DNA of 64,000 nucleotides, taken from assembly GCA_903895595.1 (NCBI GenBank), contig CAITUP010000104.1, positions 1-64,000 of the forward strand, written 5' to 3'. Shown one piece after another: positions 9,271-18,690 of the stretch (positions are counted from its first letter, which is position 1; each line of letters opens with the position of its first letter). This stretch comes from an uncultured Acetobacteraceae bacterium. Its GTDB lineage: Bacteria > Pseudomonadota > Alphaproteobacteria > Acetobacterales > Acetobacteraceae. The notes beneath the pieces were generated by a model that did not search any database, had not been told where the DNA came from, and worked only from the letters and a program-made list of their open reading frames with translations. Both the position numbers and the translations under genes were made by a program.

Positions 9271-9780
9271 TCAATCCAGCTCCAACCCCATCATCGTCGC
9301 ATCGTGGTAAATGCCGTCGATCAGCGCCATGCGCCGGTCGACACCGTACGAACGGAAGCCCAACGACCGGTAAAATTGTTCGGCCCGCACGTTCCGCGTA
9401 TTCACGGTCAGCCGTAACGACACCACCCCGGCGTCCCGCGCCGCCGCGATCGCCGCTTCCACCATCGGCCGAGCAACGCCGGAACGACGGTGTTCGGGGG
9501 CGACGTAGATGCCCGCCAGTTCTGCGCGGTGGCGCATTTTCAGCTTGTCCGGCACGTTCAAACTGGTGATTCCCGCCAATATACCATCGATAAATCCGCC
9601 GAACGTTCCGCTGGGCGCCGTACCGATCCGCCGCGCGAAGAAATCCAGCGGCTCAACCCCCTCGTCCTCATAGGCACTGGAAAACGCGTCGGGATGGTCC
9701 CGCAGCGCGCGCAGACGCATGTCTCGGTATGCTGGCAGATCGGCCGGCGTCAGCCGCCGAGCGGTGACGGGGCCGGTCAG
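9271..9780 (-). CDS. GNAT-family N-acetyltransferase
   Basis: The protein has a full GNAT fold: ARRLTPADLPAYRDMRL (strand 1, helix 1), the acetyl-CoA loop region ELAGIYVAPEHRRSGVARPM, and NVRAEQFYRSLGF near the C terminus. The first ATG in the domain (9720) would remove the first strand. The likeliest start is therefore CTG 9780, which overlaps the coaBC stop as CTGA, or ATT 9786. The gene is therefore probably translationally coupled to coaBC. Substrate unknown; the start is uncertain. Confidence 0.72.
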   Translation of the reverse strand: MTGPVTARRLTPADLPAYRDMRLRALRDHPDAFSSAYEDEGVEPLDFFARRIGTAPSGTFGGFIDGILAGITSLNVPDKLKMRHRAELAGIYVAPEHRRSGVARPMVEAAIAAARDAGVVSLRLTVNTRNVRAEQFYRSLGFRSYGVDRRMALIDGIYHDATMMGLELD

Positions 9781-10970
9781 CGCAATGCCTCGGCGATGCG
9801 CTGCGCCAGGCGGCGAGCAACGGCGTCTTTTGCCAGACGCGGCCATGTTTCGACGCCGGCGGCGGAGATCAACTGCACCGCGTTCTCCGTCCCACCCATG
9901 ATCCCGGTTTCCGGCGAGACATCGTTGGCCACGATGAAATCGGCGTTTTTGCGCACGAGTTTCTCGCTGGCGTTGGCCATCAGATCGTCGGTCTCGGCCG
10001 CGAACCCCACCACCACGCGCGGCCGTCGCGGCCCGGCGGCGGCGATGGTCGCCAGAATGTCGGGGTTCGGCACCAGATCGAGCCCCGGCGCCGCCGCACC
10101 CGGCTTCTTCTTGATCTTGCCATCGGACGCGTTCGCGACCCGCCAATCCGCGACGGCGGCGGCGAACACCGCGGCATCGGCCGGCAGCGCGGTCTGACAG
10201 GCGTCCAGCATCTCGCGCGCCGTTTCCACGCGCACGATCGACACGCCCGCCGGATCCGGCACCGTCACCGGCCCGCTGATCAAGGTCACTCGCGCCCCCA
10301 GCTCGGCCAGCGCCGCCGCAATCGCATGCCCCTGTCGGCCCGAGGACCGGTTGGCGATGTAGCGGACCGGATCGATCGGCTCATGCGTGGGACCGCTGGT
10401 CACCATGATGTGGCACCCGGCCAGGGGTTGCTCGCGCGGCGTCAAAACAGCCTCGATCGCGGCCAGAATCTCCGCCGGTTCGGACATCCGCCCCGGCCCG
10501 AACTCATTGCACGCCATCGCACCTTCGTTGGGTCCGATCACGTGCACGCCACGAGCCTGCAACGTCTTCATGTTGGCCTGCGTCGCCGCGTGCAGCCACA
10601 TCCGCACGTTCATCGCCGGCGCCACCAGCACCGGCTTGTCGGTCGCCAGCAGCACGGTGGAGGCGAGATCGTCCGCGATTCCCGCCGCCATCTTGGCCAG
10701 AATATTCGCCGTCGCCGGCACCACGACCAGCAGATCGGCCGAACGGGACAGCTGAATGTGCCCCATTTCGTTTTCGTCGGTCAGCGAAAACAGATTCGAA
10801 AATACCTTGTTCTCGCTCAATGCCTGCAACGACAGCGGCGTTACGAACTGCTCGGCGTTTTCCGTGGTGACGCAAGCGACCCCATAGCCGGATTTCCGCA
10901 ACAGCCGGATCAGCTCCAGCGTCTTGAAGGCGGCGATGCCACCGGACACAATCAGCAAAACGCGTTTCAT
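9777..10970 (-). CDS. coaBC: Bifunctional phosphopantothenoylcysteine decarboxylase/phosphopantothenate-cysteine ligase
   Basis: CoaBC makes 4'-phosphopantetheine from phosphopantothenate in two steps of CoA synthesis. The N-terminal flavoprotein decarboxylase (CoaC) starts MKRVLLIVSGGIAAFKT and holds the PAMNVRMW motif and a catalytic histidine in MGHIQLSRSAD. The C-terminal ligase (CoaB) starts at MVTSGPTHEPIDPVRYIANRSSG and includes KIKKKP. The 397-residue length is normal. ATG 10970 overlaps the ubiE stop as ATGA, so the open frame further upstream is spurious. Confidence 0.95.
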   Translation of the reverse strand: MKRVLLIVSGGIAAFKTLELIRLLRKSGYGVACVTTENAEQFVTPLSLQALSENKVFSNLFSLTDENEMGHIQLSRSADLLVVVPATANILAKMAAGIADDLASTVLLATDKPVLVAPAMNVRMWLHAATQANMKTLQARGVHVIGPNEGAMACNEFGPGRMSEPAEILAAIEAVLTPREQPLAGCHIMVTSGPTHEPIDPVRYIANRSSGRQGHAIAAALAELGARVTLISGPVTVPDPAGVSIVRVETAREMLDACQTALPADAAVFAAAVADWRVANASDGKIKKKPGAAAPGLDLVPNPDILATIAAAGPRRPRVVVGFAAETDDLMANASEKLVRKNADFIVANDVSPETGIMGGTENAVQLISAAGVETWPRLAKDAVARRLAQRIAEALR

Positions 10971-11716
10971 AACCGCCACCCCGCGTGTATCGCCGCGATG
11001 CCGCCCGACAGGTTCCGCACGGTTACCCGGGACAATCCCGCCGACCGCATCATCGCGGCGAGGCGTTCCTGGTCGGGGAAAGTACGAATGCTCTCGGCGA
11101 GATATTGGTAACTGTCGGCGTCCCCGGCAACCATCTGCCCGATCCGCGGCAAGGCCTGGAAGGACCACGCGTCGTAGATCGGCCGCAACGCCGCCACCTG
11201 CACCTTGGAGAATTCCAGACACAGAAACCGCCCGCCCGGCTTCAGCACCCGCCGAGCCTCGGACAGCACCGCGTCCTTGTCGGTGCAGTTGCGGAGGCCG
11301 AAAGCCATGGACACCCGGTCGACGCAGCGATCCGGCAGCGGCAGCTTCTCCGCGTCCGCCACCAGGAACGACACGTCGCCGACAAGCCCCTTGTTCAAGG
11401 CGCGGTCGCGGCCGACCCCCAGCATCGCGGCATTGATGTCCGACAGTACCGCCTTGCCGCCGCCGTGCCCGAGCCAGCCGAACGCGATGTCTCCTGTTCC
11501 GCCCGCGAGGTCCAGCAGTGTCCGGTGCGGCCTCGGGTCCAGATCGCCGACAAAAATCCGCTTCCAGACGCGATGCAAGCCCAATGACATGATATCGTTC
11601 ATCAAATCGTATTTCGGCGCGACGCTTTCGAACACCGCGCGCACCATCCCGGCCTTCTCGGCGCGAGGCACGCGGCGGAAGCCGAAATCGGTTTCGGGGG
11701 CTGGGTTGTCGCTCAT
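10967..11716 (-). CDS. ubiE: Ubiquinone/menaquinone C-methyltransferase
   Basis: UbiE is the SAM-dependent C-methyltransferase of quinone synthesis. The N terminus FGFRRVPRAEKAGMVRAVFESVAPKYDLMNDIMSLGLHRVWK is the family signature (in parts). The SAM motif LDLAGGTGDIAF and SMAFGLRNCTD are intact. Length 249 is typical. It overlaps coaBC by 4 bp and faces mutM across 27 bp. ubiB, which often lies between ubiE and coaBC in Alphaproteobacteria, is absent here. Confidence 0.95.
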   Translation of the reverse strand: MSDNPAPETDFGFRRVPRAEKAGMVRAVFESVAPKYDLMNDIMSLGLHRVWKRIFVGDLDPRPHRTLLDLAGGTGDIAFGWLGHGGGKAVLSDINAAMLGVGRDRALNKGLVGDVSFLVADAEKLPLPDRCVDRVSMAFGLRNCTDKDAVLSEARRVLKPGGRFLCLEFSKVQVAALRPIYDAWSFQALPRIGQMVAGDADSYQYLAESIRTFPDQERLAAMMRSAGLSRVTVRNLSGGIAAIHAGWRL

Positions 11717-11743
11717 GGCGCCACTCTATAGCGTGAAGCCGTC

Positions 11744-12583
11744 ATGCCGGAACTCCCCGAAGTCGAAACCGTGATGCGCGGCCTCGCTGCCCGCCTGGAA
11801 GGGCGGACGATCGTGCGCGCCCGCGTCAACCGCCCCGACCTGCGCTGGCCCATGCCCGCCGGCCTCGCCGAGCGCCTGACCGGCGCCCAGGTGCTAAGTT
11901 TCCGCCGCCGCGCCAAATACATCCTGATGCGCCTCAGCGGCGGCGATTCGGTGCTGCTGCACCTCGGTATGTCCGGCCGCATGCTGATCGGCCCCAACCG
12001 GCCGAACCAGGAAACCCTGCACGAGCATGTCGTGCTGGAAACCGACGAAGGCTGGCGAGTCGGATTCGTCGATCCCCGCCGCTTCGGGTCCATCGATCTC
12101 GTGCGATCGGATGCCGAGGACGACCATCGCCTGCTGTCCGGTCTTGGCCCCGAACCTTTGGGGGAGGCGTTCAGCGTGAAATCCCTGTCGGCGGCGCTGG
12201 AAGGCAAGAAAACACCCATTAAAAGCGCCCTGTTGGACCAAAAAAACGTTGCCGGCCTGGGCAATATCTACGTCTGCGAGGCGCTGTTTCGTGCCAAAAT
12301 CTCCCCCCGACGCTCCGCCCACACCGTCGTCGGCGCCCGCGCGGCTCGGTTGGTGCCGGAGATCAAAGCAACGCTGGAGGAAGCGATTGCTGCCGGCGGT
12401 TCCAGCTTGCGGGATTACGTGCAGCCGGACGGGGAACTGGGGTATTTCCAGCACGCTTGGCAGGTCTACGGGCGGGAGAACGAGCCCTGCCCGGGGTGTC
12501 CCGGCGGGGAGGCCTGCGCCGGGGTGCAACGCATCGTGCAGTCCGGCCGCAGCACGTTCTATTGTCCCAAGGTGCAGCGCTAG
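11744..12583 (+). CDS. mutM: Formamidopyrimidine-DNA glycosylase
   Basis: MutM removes 8-oxoguanine and Fapy lesions and cuts the resulting AP site. The catalytic N terminus [10 protein letters not shown] supplies Pro2 and Glu3. The H2TH region runs about 150-210, with [16 protein letters not shown]. The C-terminal zinc finger is atypical: cysteines lie at 249, 252, 258 and 274, and the usual fourth ligand in the CPxC ending is Val277 (CPKVQR). The extra Cys258 may substitute. The conserved SGRSTFYCP arginine finger is intact, so I expect activity. Confidence 0.93.
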   Translation: MPELPEVETVMRGLAARLEGRTIVRARVNRPDLRWPMPAGLAERLTGAQVLSFRRRAKYILMRLSGGDSVLLHLGMSGRMLIGPNRPNQETLHEHVVLETDEGWRVGFVDPRRFGSIDLVRSDAEDDHRLLSGLGPEPLGEAFSVKSLSAALEGKKTPIKSALLDQKNVAGLGNIYVCEALFRAKISPRRSAHTVVGARAARLVPEIKATLEEAIAAGGSSLRDYVQPDGELGYFQHAWQVYGRENEPCPGCPGGEACAGVQRIVQSGRSTFYCPKVQR

Positions 12584-12618
12584 CTAGAACCGCCCCGACC
12601 AACCCGGGAGCATCAGCG

Positions 12619-13398
12619 ATGGCCACCTACGAAAACATCCTCGTCGAAACCAAGGGCCGCGTCGGCATCGTCCGCCTCAACCGCCCCGCCGCACTGAACG
12701 CGCTCTGCGACGCGCTGGTGCGCGAACTTGGTGAGCAACTGATGGCGTTCGACGCGGACAAAGGCATCGGCGCCATCGTCCTGACCGGCAGCGACCGTGC
12801 CTTCGCCGCTGGCGCCGACATCAAGGAAATGCGTGACCGCACCAACCCCGACGCGATGATGGAGGATTTCATTGGCTCCGGCTGGGAAGCGGTGCTGAAG
12901 GTCAAGAAGCCCGTCATCGCCGCGGTGGCAGGCTTCGCCCTCGGCGGCGGCTGCGAACTGGCGATGATGTGCGATATGATTATCGCCGCTGACACTGCCA
13001 AGTTCGGCCAGCCCGAGATCAACCTCGGCGTCATACCCGGTGCCGGCGGCACCCAGCGGCTGACCCGCGCGGTCGGCAAGTCCAAGGCGATGGACATGAT
13101 CCTCACGGCGCGCATGATGGATGCAGCCGAGGCCGAACGCGCCAACCTCGTCTCCCGCGTCTTCCCCGCCGATACCATGCTGGACGAGGCGATCAAGATC
13201 GCCGAACGTATCGCGTCCATGTCCCCGGTCGCGGTGCAGTTCGCCAAACAGGCCGTCAACCGGTCCTACGAGATGACCCTGGTCGAAGGCGTCCGGCACG
13301 AGCGCGCCTTGTTCCTGTCGCTGTTCGGCACGCCCGACCAGAAGGAAGGCATGGCCGCCTTTGTCGAAAAGCGGAAACCGGCCTTCAAACACGGGTAA
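12619..13398 (+). CDS. Enoyl-CoA hydratase, short-chain (EchA/PaaF type)
   Basis: This 259-residue crotonase has both catalytic glutamates of mitochondrial-type enoyl-CoA hydratase: one in [10 protein letters not shown] and one in [19 protein letters not shown]. The oxyanion segments AAGADIKEM and GFALGGGCE are also intact. It ends [10 protein letters not shown], as classic short-chain hydratases do. It should hydrate short trans-2-enoyl-CoA in beta-oxidation. It lies 35 bp after mutM and may be co-transcribed. Confidence 0.93.
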   Translation: MATYENILVETKGRVGIVRLNRPAALNALCDALVRELGEQLMAFDADKGIGAIVLTGSDRAFAAGADIKEMRDRTNPDAMMEDFIGSGWEAVLKVKKPVIAAVAGFALGGGCELAMMCDMIIAADTAKFGQPEINLGVIPGAGGTQRLTRAVGKSKAMDMILTARMMDAAEAERANLVSRVFPADTMLDEAIKIAERIASMSPVAVQFAKQAVNRSYEMTLVEGVRHERALFLSLFGTPDQKEGMAAFVEKRKPAFKHG

Positions 13399-13474
13399 CA
13401 GTCCCTCACGCGACGCAATGCCTCAAATACGGGATTCCTCTCGCATATGAGGGGGCGCTCGGCTAAGAGGGCGC

Positions 13475-14665
13475 ATGCTTGAAGCTCAACCATGCCCCAG
13501 CAGCGATCCAAGGTCAGGCAACGGCTTGAATGTGCTGTTGGTTTCACGCGACATCCGGTGGTCCGACGCGGTTTCGGACGCTGCGTCGAGCCTTGGAATC
13601 GAGGCCGGGGGCGTTTCCTCCTGCGACGCAAGCGGTGCGCTGGCCCGGCTGAGTGGCTCCGGTTGCCGATACTCCCATTTACTGATCGACCCCCGGAGTG
13701 CCGACGGCTTGATCGGCGCACTTGCGGATGTCACATCTCAGCCGGCTGGATCAGCAACCGCGATGCTGGTTCTTGGCGCCGTGTCCGATGCCCCGCGCGG
13801 CACCGGCCGGATCGAACACCGTAATCCCCAAGCGATCCGAGCGGCACTCGCTGCTCGGCCAATCCTTCACCCCGACCAGGAGGGAGCCGTGCTCCCAGGC
13901 GAACTGCGCGAGGCGTTGGCCGGCGCGATGATCGAAACCCGCTACCAGCCGATCGTGGGGATGTCGGACCGTCGGCTGTATGCCGTCGAGGCACTGGCCC
14001 GCCTGAACCATCCCACCTTGGGCACCCTGGCACCCGACCGGTTCGTCCCGCAAATGGAAGATGCCGGTCTCGCGGCGCATCTGACCGAAATCGTCTCCCG
14101 CCATGCTTTCGCGGACATCATGGGGCCGGTGCTCCGCGACCTGAATCTGCGGGTGACGGTCAATTTTCCGCTGGATGTCATCCTCGCGCGCCCGGCCCTG
14201 GATCGGTTGGAGGAGCAACGCGCCGCCGCCGGGATTCCAGCCGAACAGGTCATCGTGGAATTGACCGAAAGCCGCCCGGCCGAGGATATGCACACTCTCG
14301 CGGTGTCCCTGGAATGGTTGCGGGCGCGGGGTTACAAGGTGGCCATCGACGATGTCGGTCCGGCCGTCCCACGCTTGACGCCGCTGCTGGAGTTGCCGTT
14401 TACCGCGATCAAGCTGGATATGGGTTTGGTGCGCCGCACCGAGGAAAATCCGGCGGTCAAGACCTTCGTTCGTGCCACGATCGATGCGGCACATGCCCGT
14501 GGCATGGCTGTGATCGCCGAGGGTGTGGAAACCGTGGCACTCTGGAAGGCGATGCGGGCAATCGGGGTGGATGCCGTGCAGGGCTTCCTTGTCGCCCGTC
14601 CTTTGCCGGTCGAGGCGGTGCCGATCTGGCTCAACGCCTGGAACGACACGCCGGCATTCGGCTGA
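13475..14665 (+). CDS. EAL-domain cyclic-di-GMP phosphodiesterase with degenerate receiver-like N terminus
   Basis: Residues 18-130 look like a worn receiver domain (LNVLLVSRDIRWSDAV..., HLLIDP) without a clear phospho-site. Residues 150-390 form an EAL domain. Key residues of the active class are present: EAL at 172-174, N230, E262, D292-D293, K313, E349 and Q369. Loop 6 reads DDVGPA instead of DDFGTG, which may weaken dimer-linked activation. The likely reaction is c-di-GMP to pGpG, which would favour motility. Its position a few kb from the flagellar genes fits, but no operon link is visible. Confidence 0.88.
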   Translation: MLEAQPCPSSDPRSGNGLNVLLVSRDIRWSDAVSDAASSLGIEAGGVSSCDASGALARLSGSGCRYSHLLIDPRSADGLIGALADVTSQPAGSATAMLVLGAVSDAPRGTGRIEHRNPQAIRAALAARPILHPDQEGAVLPGELREALAGAMIETRYQPIVGMSDRRLYAVEALARLNHPTLGTLAPDRFVPQMEDAGLAAHLTEIVSRHAFADIMGPVLRDLNLRVTVNFPLDVILARPALDRLEEQRAAAGIPAEQVIVELTESRPAEDMHTLAVSLEWLRARGYKVAIDDVGPAVPRLTPLLELPFTAIKLDMGLVRRTEENPAVKTFVRATIDAAHARGMAVIAEGVETVALWKAMRAIGVDAVQGFLVARPLPVEAVPIWLNAWNDTPAFG

Positions 14666-14668
14666 TCC

Positions 14669-15640
14669 TCAGAAATACGCGCGCAAGTTCCGCCGGATGC
14701 GGTACAGAACAGGTTCGGATGCGTCGGGGTAGTCAAACGTCCGTCCTGTGATCCGCTCGAACGCCGCCACATACACCTGGGCGGTTTCCAGCACGATCTC
14801 CGCCGGAATCTCCGGGATCGGGTCTTTGTACGGATCGCATCGCGACGCCACCCAATTGCGGATGACATCCTTGTCGAAGCTCTCGGGCCGTTCCCCTGCC
14901 TCGAACCGAGCAGGATAGGAATCGGCGAACCAGTAGCGGCTGCTGTCGGGGGTATGGATTTCGTCCGCCAGCACGATCTTGCCCGACGCGTCGGTGCCGA
15001 ATTCGTATTTCGTGTCCACCAGGATCAGGCCGCGCTCCGCCGCCATCGCTTGGCCGCGGGCAAACAGCGCCAGCGCGTATTCCGTCACCGCCTGCCACTG
15101 TGCCGCCTGCAGTATGCCGTCGGAGACGATTTCTTCGGACGTCAGTGGCATGTCGTGTCCGCCATCCGCCGCTTTCGTCGTTGGCGTGATGATGGGATGT
15201 GGCAGCACCTGATTGTCGCGCATGCCATCCGGCATCTTCACGCCGTACAGGGTCCGCTCGCCTCGCTTGTACATCGGAAGGATCGATGTCCCCGTCGTGC
15301 CCGCGAGGTAGCCGCGCACGACAATTTCCACCGGCAGAATTTCAAGCCGGCGGCCGATGACGACGTTGGGGTCGGGGTATTCGAGCACGTGGTTCGGGCA
15401 GATGTCGCCCGTCGTCTCGAACCAATGGCGTGCCGTTTGCGTCAGCACCTGCCCCTTGCAGGGGATCGACGCCAAGTTGATGTCGAAGGCGCTGATGCGG
15501 TCGGAGGTGATCAGTATGCGCCGCCCGTCCGGCAGGTCGTAGTTGTCCCGCACCTTACCCCGGTAATGGTTCGGCAATTCCGGGATTGTCGCCTCGGTCA
15601 GGGTCAGATGGGCGCGGGCGCGCAATGCGTCGGCGATCAT
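14669..15640 (-). CDS. purC: SAICAR synthetase
   Basis: PurC joins CAIR and aspartate with ATP to make SAICAR, step 8 of purine synthesis. The sequence shows [36 protein letters not shown] and [12 protein letters not shown], all diagnostic. At 323 residues it belongs to the longer (yeast-like) class. It overlaps the upstream iron alcohol dehydrogenase by 4 bp (ATGA), an unusual partnership. It converges on the EAL gene with a 3-base gap. Confidence 0.95.
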   Translation of the reverse strand: MIADALRARAHLTLTEATIPELPNHYRGKVRDNYDLPDGRRILITSDRISAFDINLASIPCKGQVLTQTARHWFETTGDICPNHVLEYPDPNVVIGRRLEILPVEIVVRGYLAGTTGTSILPMYKRGERTLYGVKMPDGMRDNQVLPHPIITPTTKAADGGHDMPLTSEEIVSDGILQAAQWQAVTEYALALFARGQAMAAERGLILVDTKYEFGTDASGKIVLADEIHTPDSSRYWFADSYPARFEAGERPESFDKDVIRNWVASRCDPYKDPIPEIPAEIVLETAQVYVAAFERITGRTFDYPDASEPVLYRIRRNLRAYF

Positions 15641-16833
15641 CGCGCCGGCCTGTTGCTGGCGGCGCCAATCCAGATTTCCCGGTATAGCGCTACGATTTCC
15701 GCCGCGTCGGGGATGACAGGGTTGTTATTCGGGCTGCCTGACGCCAGTGCCTGCTGCGCCATCAGTTCCATCTTGCCGGTCCAATCGGCTTCCTTGATGC
15801 CGAAATCGGCGGGCGTCGGCACTTTCAGCTCCTTATTCCAGGCTTCCAGCCCGGCGATCAGCTTCGCACCGGCCACCGCGTCGGAATCGCTGTGTTCGGC
15901 GAACCCCACACGGCGTGCGGCCTCCGCATACCGCGCTGGGGCGCCGGACAACGAAAACCGGGTGATCGCCGGCATCAGCATGGCGTTCGACAGCCCGTGC
16001 GGGACATGGAAATGCGCCCCGATCGGCCGCGACATCCCGTGCACCAGCGCCACCGAACTGTTGGAGAATGCGAGGCCTGCCTGCGTAGCGCCGATCATCA
16101 TCCCCTCCCGCGCGGCGGCGTTGCGCGGTTCGGCGTAGGCGGTGCGCAGATTGCGCCCGATCAGCTCCATCGCCGCGAGTGCGTACGCGTCTGAGAACGG
16201 GTTGGAGCGCTTGGAGACATAGGCTTCCAGCGCATGGGTAAAACTATCGATCCCGGTATCGGCGGTGGTGCGCGGCGGAACCGAGAACGTCAGCTCGTAA
16301 TCGACGATCGCCGCCAGCGGCAAACAGCCGAATCCGGCGATCAGCATTTTCTCGTCGCGTTCGTGGTCGGTGATAACGGTGAAGCGCGTGCACTCGCTGC
16401 CAGTGCCGGCCGTGGTCGGAATGGCGATCACCGGCATGACGGCGCTGTCGGCGGCGAAGGGCACCTTGTAGTCCCGCATTTTGCCGCCGCCCTGACCCAG
16501 AACCGCCATCGCCTTGGCGGTGTCGATGGGGGAGCCGCCGCCGAACCCGATCAGGCAGTCGTAGGACCCCTGGTTCATCGCCGCGACCCCGCGCTCGATC
16601 ACCGTATCGTCAGGTTCCGGCACCGTGTCGGAGAACACTGCGGGCTTCAGGCCTGCGGCTTCCAGCGGGTCCAGGCACGCCCTGACCAGCCCGAGTTTCA
16701 CCATCATCGGATCGGTCACGACCAGCGGCCGCGACAGGCCGAACTTGGCCAGCACCTCGGAGACCTGTTTCACCGCCCCCCCGGCGACGAGCAGCATGCG
16801 GGGCGAGGCGATGTTGGCATTGACGGCGGTCAT
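15637..16833 (-). CDS. Iron-containing alcohol dehydrogenase
   Basis: This group III dehydrogenase of 398 residues has the NAD-binding [13 protein letters not shown] motif and [10 protein letters not shown]. Metal ligands are visible as Asp in IVDYELTFS and histidines in [10 protein letters not shown] and in [19 protein letters not shown] 16833 is chosen; a TTG at 16866 would add 11 residues. It probably oxidises or reduces a short alcohol, hydroxyacid or aldehyde, but the substrate is not deducible. Its stop codon overlaps the purC start, so the two are translationally coupled. Confidence 0.9.
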   Translation of the reverse strand: MTAVNANIASPRMLLVAGGAVKQVSEVLAKFGLSRPLVVTDPMMVKLGLVRACLDPLEAAGLKPAVFSDTVPEPDDTVIERGVAAMNQGSYDCLIGFGGGSPIDTAKAMAVLGQGGGKMRDYKVPFAADSAVMPVIAIPTTAGTGSECTRFTVITDHERDEKMLIAGFGCLPLAAIVDYELTFSVPPRTTADTGIDSFTHALEAYVSKRSNPFSDAYALAAMELIGRNLRTAYAEPRNAAAREGMMIGATQAGLAFSNSSVALVHGMSRPIGAHFHVPHGLSNAMLMPAITRFSLSGAPARYAEAARRVGFAEHSDSDAVAGAKLIAGLEAWNKELKVPTPADFGIKEADWTGKMELMAQQALASGSPNNNPVIPDAAEIVALYREIWIGAASNRPAR

Positions 16834-16917
16834 GGGCAGATCACTTCGAACGAATGGTTGGCGCAAATCGGGACGGGTCAGGACGTCAGGGCGCCTCGTA
16901 GGAACGCCCGCGCGGCG

Positions 16918-17256
16918 TCATTCCTGGGCGAACAAGTTGTCCTTGGCCGCATATTGCACAACGACATCTGCCGGGTCGGCCAAGCCGATCATGGCGCGCG
17001 CCCGCTCATCCAGGGTGTCGGGGTCGAGGTGGTTCGCACGCAAGCCGGCGACCCTGCGTGCCCATCCATCGCGTTCGGTTCGGGCCGAGAGGTTGTCCTG
17101 ACGCACTTGGCGCAGCATCTCCTGGCGTTCCGCGTTAGCGCGCAGACCATGGTTTCCCTGCGTCACGTTCCACCCGAAATAGGCGGCGACGCTCAGGAAC
17201 AAGGCCGGTGCCAAGGCCGCCCTCGCGCGCTTTCTGACGTCCAGCCGAAAACTCAT
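16918..17256 (-). CDS. ftsB: Septum formation initiator FtsB/DivIC
   Basis: This small bitopic division protein (112 residues) has a short cytoplasmic N terminus, one membrane helix (about 15-32), a coiled coil (about 37-70) and a C-terminal beta element (DERARAMIGLADPADVVVQ). FtsB links FtsL and FtsQ in the divisome. In many Alphaproteobacteria it follows eno; here it is flanked by the alcohol dehydrogenase and the pterin-like trio. Identification rests on topology and the ARAMIGLAxPxD motif. Confidence 0.85.
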   Translation of the reverse strand: MSFRLDVRKRARAALAPALFLSVAAYFGWNVTQGNHGLRANAERQEMLRQVRQDNLSARTERDGWARRVAGLRANHLDPDTLDERARAMIGLADPADVVVQYAAKDNLFAQE

Positions 17257-17344
17257 ATCCCGGTCCTTTTACCAGAGACCCTTTTGTAGACCGAACTGAA
17301 CCCGATTGGAAAGCAAACTTGTCGCGATTTCCGAGGCTTGGCCG

Positions 17345-17743
17345 TTAGATCTCAGCCTCGTAAGCAGCCCAGGCGCTCGGCGCCTCCCGCAGGAGGATTT
17401 TAAGGCCGGTCACCGAGCGGCCGCCGTCGCCCAAGCGCCCGTCCTTGCAGGCCGCGGCCAGCAAACCGTGGATGTGAAACGCCACGTATTCCGTCGTGGT
17501 ATTCTTGCCCGCGAACGCGGGGAGTTCGTCCAGGTTGCGATAGTCGATCGGCTCCAGCAGCGCCCGCAGCACGGTTTTCGCCAATCCGATGTCGACCAGC
17601 AACTGATGTGCATCCAGTGCGGGCGCGCGAAATTCCGCTTCGATGGCATAGGTCGCGCCATGCATTCTTTGGGCGGGGCCGAATTCTTCGCCCTGGAAGC
17701 TGTGGGCGATCATGATGTGGTCGCAGACGGTCAGGCTGAACAT
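17345..17743 (-). CDS. Divergent 6-pyruvoyl/6-carboxy-tetrahydropterin synthase family protein
   Basis: The 132-residue protein aligns with the T-fold PTPS/QueD family: MIAHSFQG (first zinc histidine H14), QRMHGATY (H28) and NTTTEYVAFHIH with the substrate-binding Glu85. The usual CxxxHGHxY motif is altered: the catalytic cysteine position is Ala24 and the third zinc histidine is Ala30. Normal PTPS or QueD chemistry is therefore doubtful. It overlaps the MDR gene by 13 bp and ends the RibD-like/MDR/PTPS trio. ATG 17743 is chosen because upstream residues have no family match. Confidence 0.78.
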   Translation of the reverse strand: MFSLTVCDHIMIAHSFQGEEFGPAQRMHGATYAIEAEFRAPALDAHQLLVDIGLAKTVLRALLEPIDYRNLDELPAFAGKNTTTEYVAFHIHGLLAAACKDGRLGDGGRSVTGLKILLREAPSAWAAYEAEI

Positions 17744-18690
17744 GGGTCCGATCCATAGGTGATGACATGGCAAAGGCCACCGGGTGCGACGATGGCTGGC
17801 ATGGCGGCCGGTAATGCCTCGAAGGCGGTGGGGCCTTCCAGCAAGGCGTCATACGCGGAATCGGCCAGTAAATCGAGCGCCATGGCTAGCCGTTCGGAGT
17901 GGCTCCGCCGTCCGCGCATCGGTAGTGCCACCGATCCGACCTGCGACGATATCAAGCGCAGTCGCTTCGCATGAAAGGCCTCGCCCAGCGGAACGGACGG
18001 TTCCCGGTCGCCATACCAGCTTGCTTCGATGATGCGTCCCTCGAACGCCGCATGGGACAGGGCCAGCCGAAGTCCAGCTTCGCTGGCGGACGCATGGACA
18101 ATCAATTCCTGCTCCAAAGGGGCATCGGGCGGCAGCGCGAAGCGACAGCCGAACCGCGTTGCCAAACCAGCGCGCGAGGGATCGATATCGACGATGGTGA
18201 CACATGTTCCGGGTATCCGCACCAGCAACGATGAGACGAGCAGTCCGACCACGCCAGCACCGATCACCAGGATGCGCTCGCCCGCGAGCGGGGCAGCGTC
18301 CCATACAATGTTCAGCGCCGTTTCCATATTGGCGGCCAGGACCGCTCGGTTGCTGGGCACCGCGTCCGGCACCGGCACGCACATGGATGCGGGCGCGTGA
18401 AACACGTCCTGATGCGGATTCAGGACGAACACCCGGCCTCCATCCGGAAGGTGGCCGACCGCACTGTAGCCGTATTTTACCGGAAACGGGAATGTCCCGG
18501 CCATCAGCGGGGCGCGCATCGCGTCGTACTGGTTGGGCGGCACCCGGCCGGCGAACACCAGCGATTCCGTGCCGCGGGATACGCCGGTCGCGATGGTTCG
18601 CACCAGCAACCCGTCGGATGCCGGAAGCGTTTCGGTCCGGATTGCGCCGGCGCCCGGGCCAGTCGTCCAAAACGCACGCGCCTGGGTCAT
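17731..18690 (-). CDS. MDR-family dehydrogenase of the pterin-like cluster
   Basis: This 319-residue medium-chain dehydrogenase has a GroES-like N half with SRGTESLVFAGRVPPNQYDAM and PFPVKYGYSAVG. A Rossmann NAD(P) motif follows (ILVIGAGVVGLLVSSLL), then a nucleotide-binding acidic residue in IVDID. The catalytic zinc cysteine expected near residue 40 is replaced by the SRGTES segment, so it is probably zinc-independent. It is coupled to the RibD-like gene (ATGA) and overlaps the PTPS gene by 13 bp. It probably reduces an intermediate of the same pathway; substrate unknown. Confidence 0.82.
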   Translation of the reverse strand: MTQARAFWTTGPGAGAIRTETLPASDGLLVRTIATGVSRGTESLVFAGRVPPNQYDAMRAPLMAGTFPFPVKYGYSAVGHLPDGGRVFVLNPHQDVFHAPASMCVPVPDAVPSNRAVLAANMETALNIVWDAAPLAGERILVIGAGVVGLLVSSLLVRIPGTCVTIVDIDPSRAGLATRFGCRFALPPDAPLEQELIVHASASEAGLRLALSHAAFEGRIIEASWYGDREPSVPLGEAFHAKRLRLISSQVGSVALPMRGRRSHSERLAMALDLLADSAYDALLEGPTAFEALPAAMPAIVAPGGLCHVITYGSDPCSA

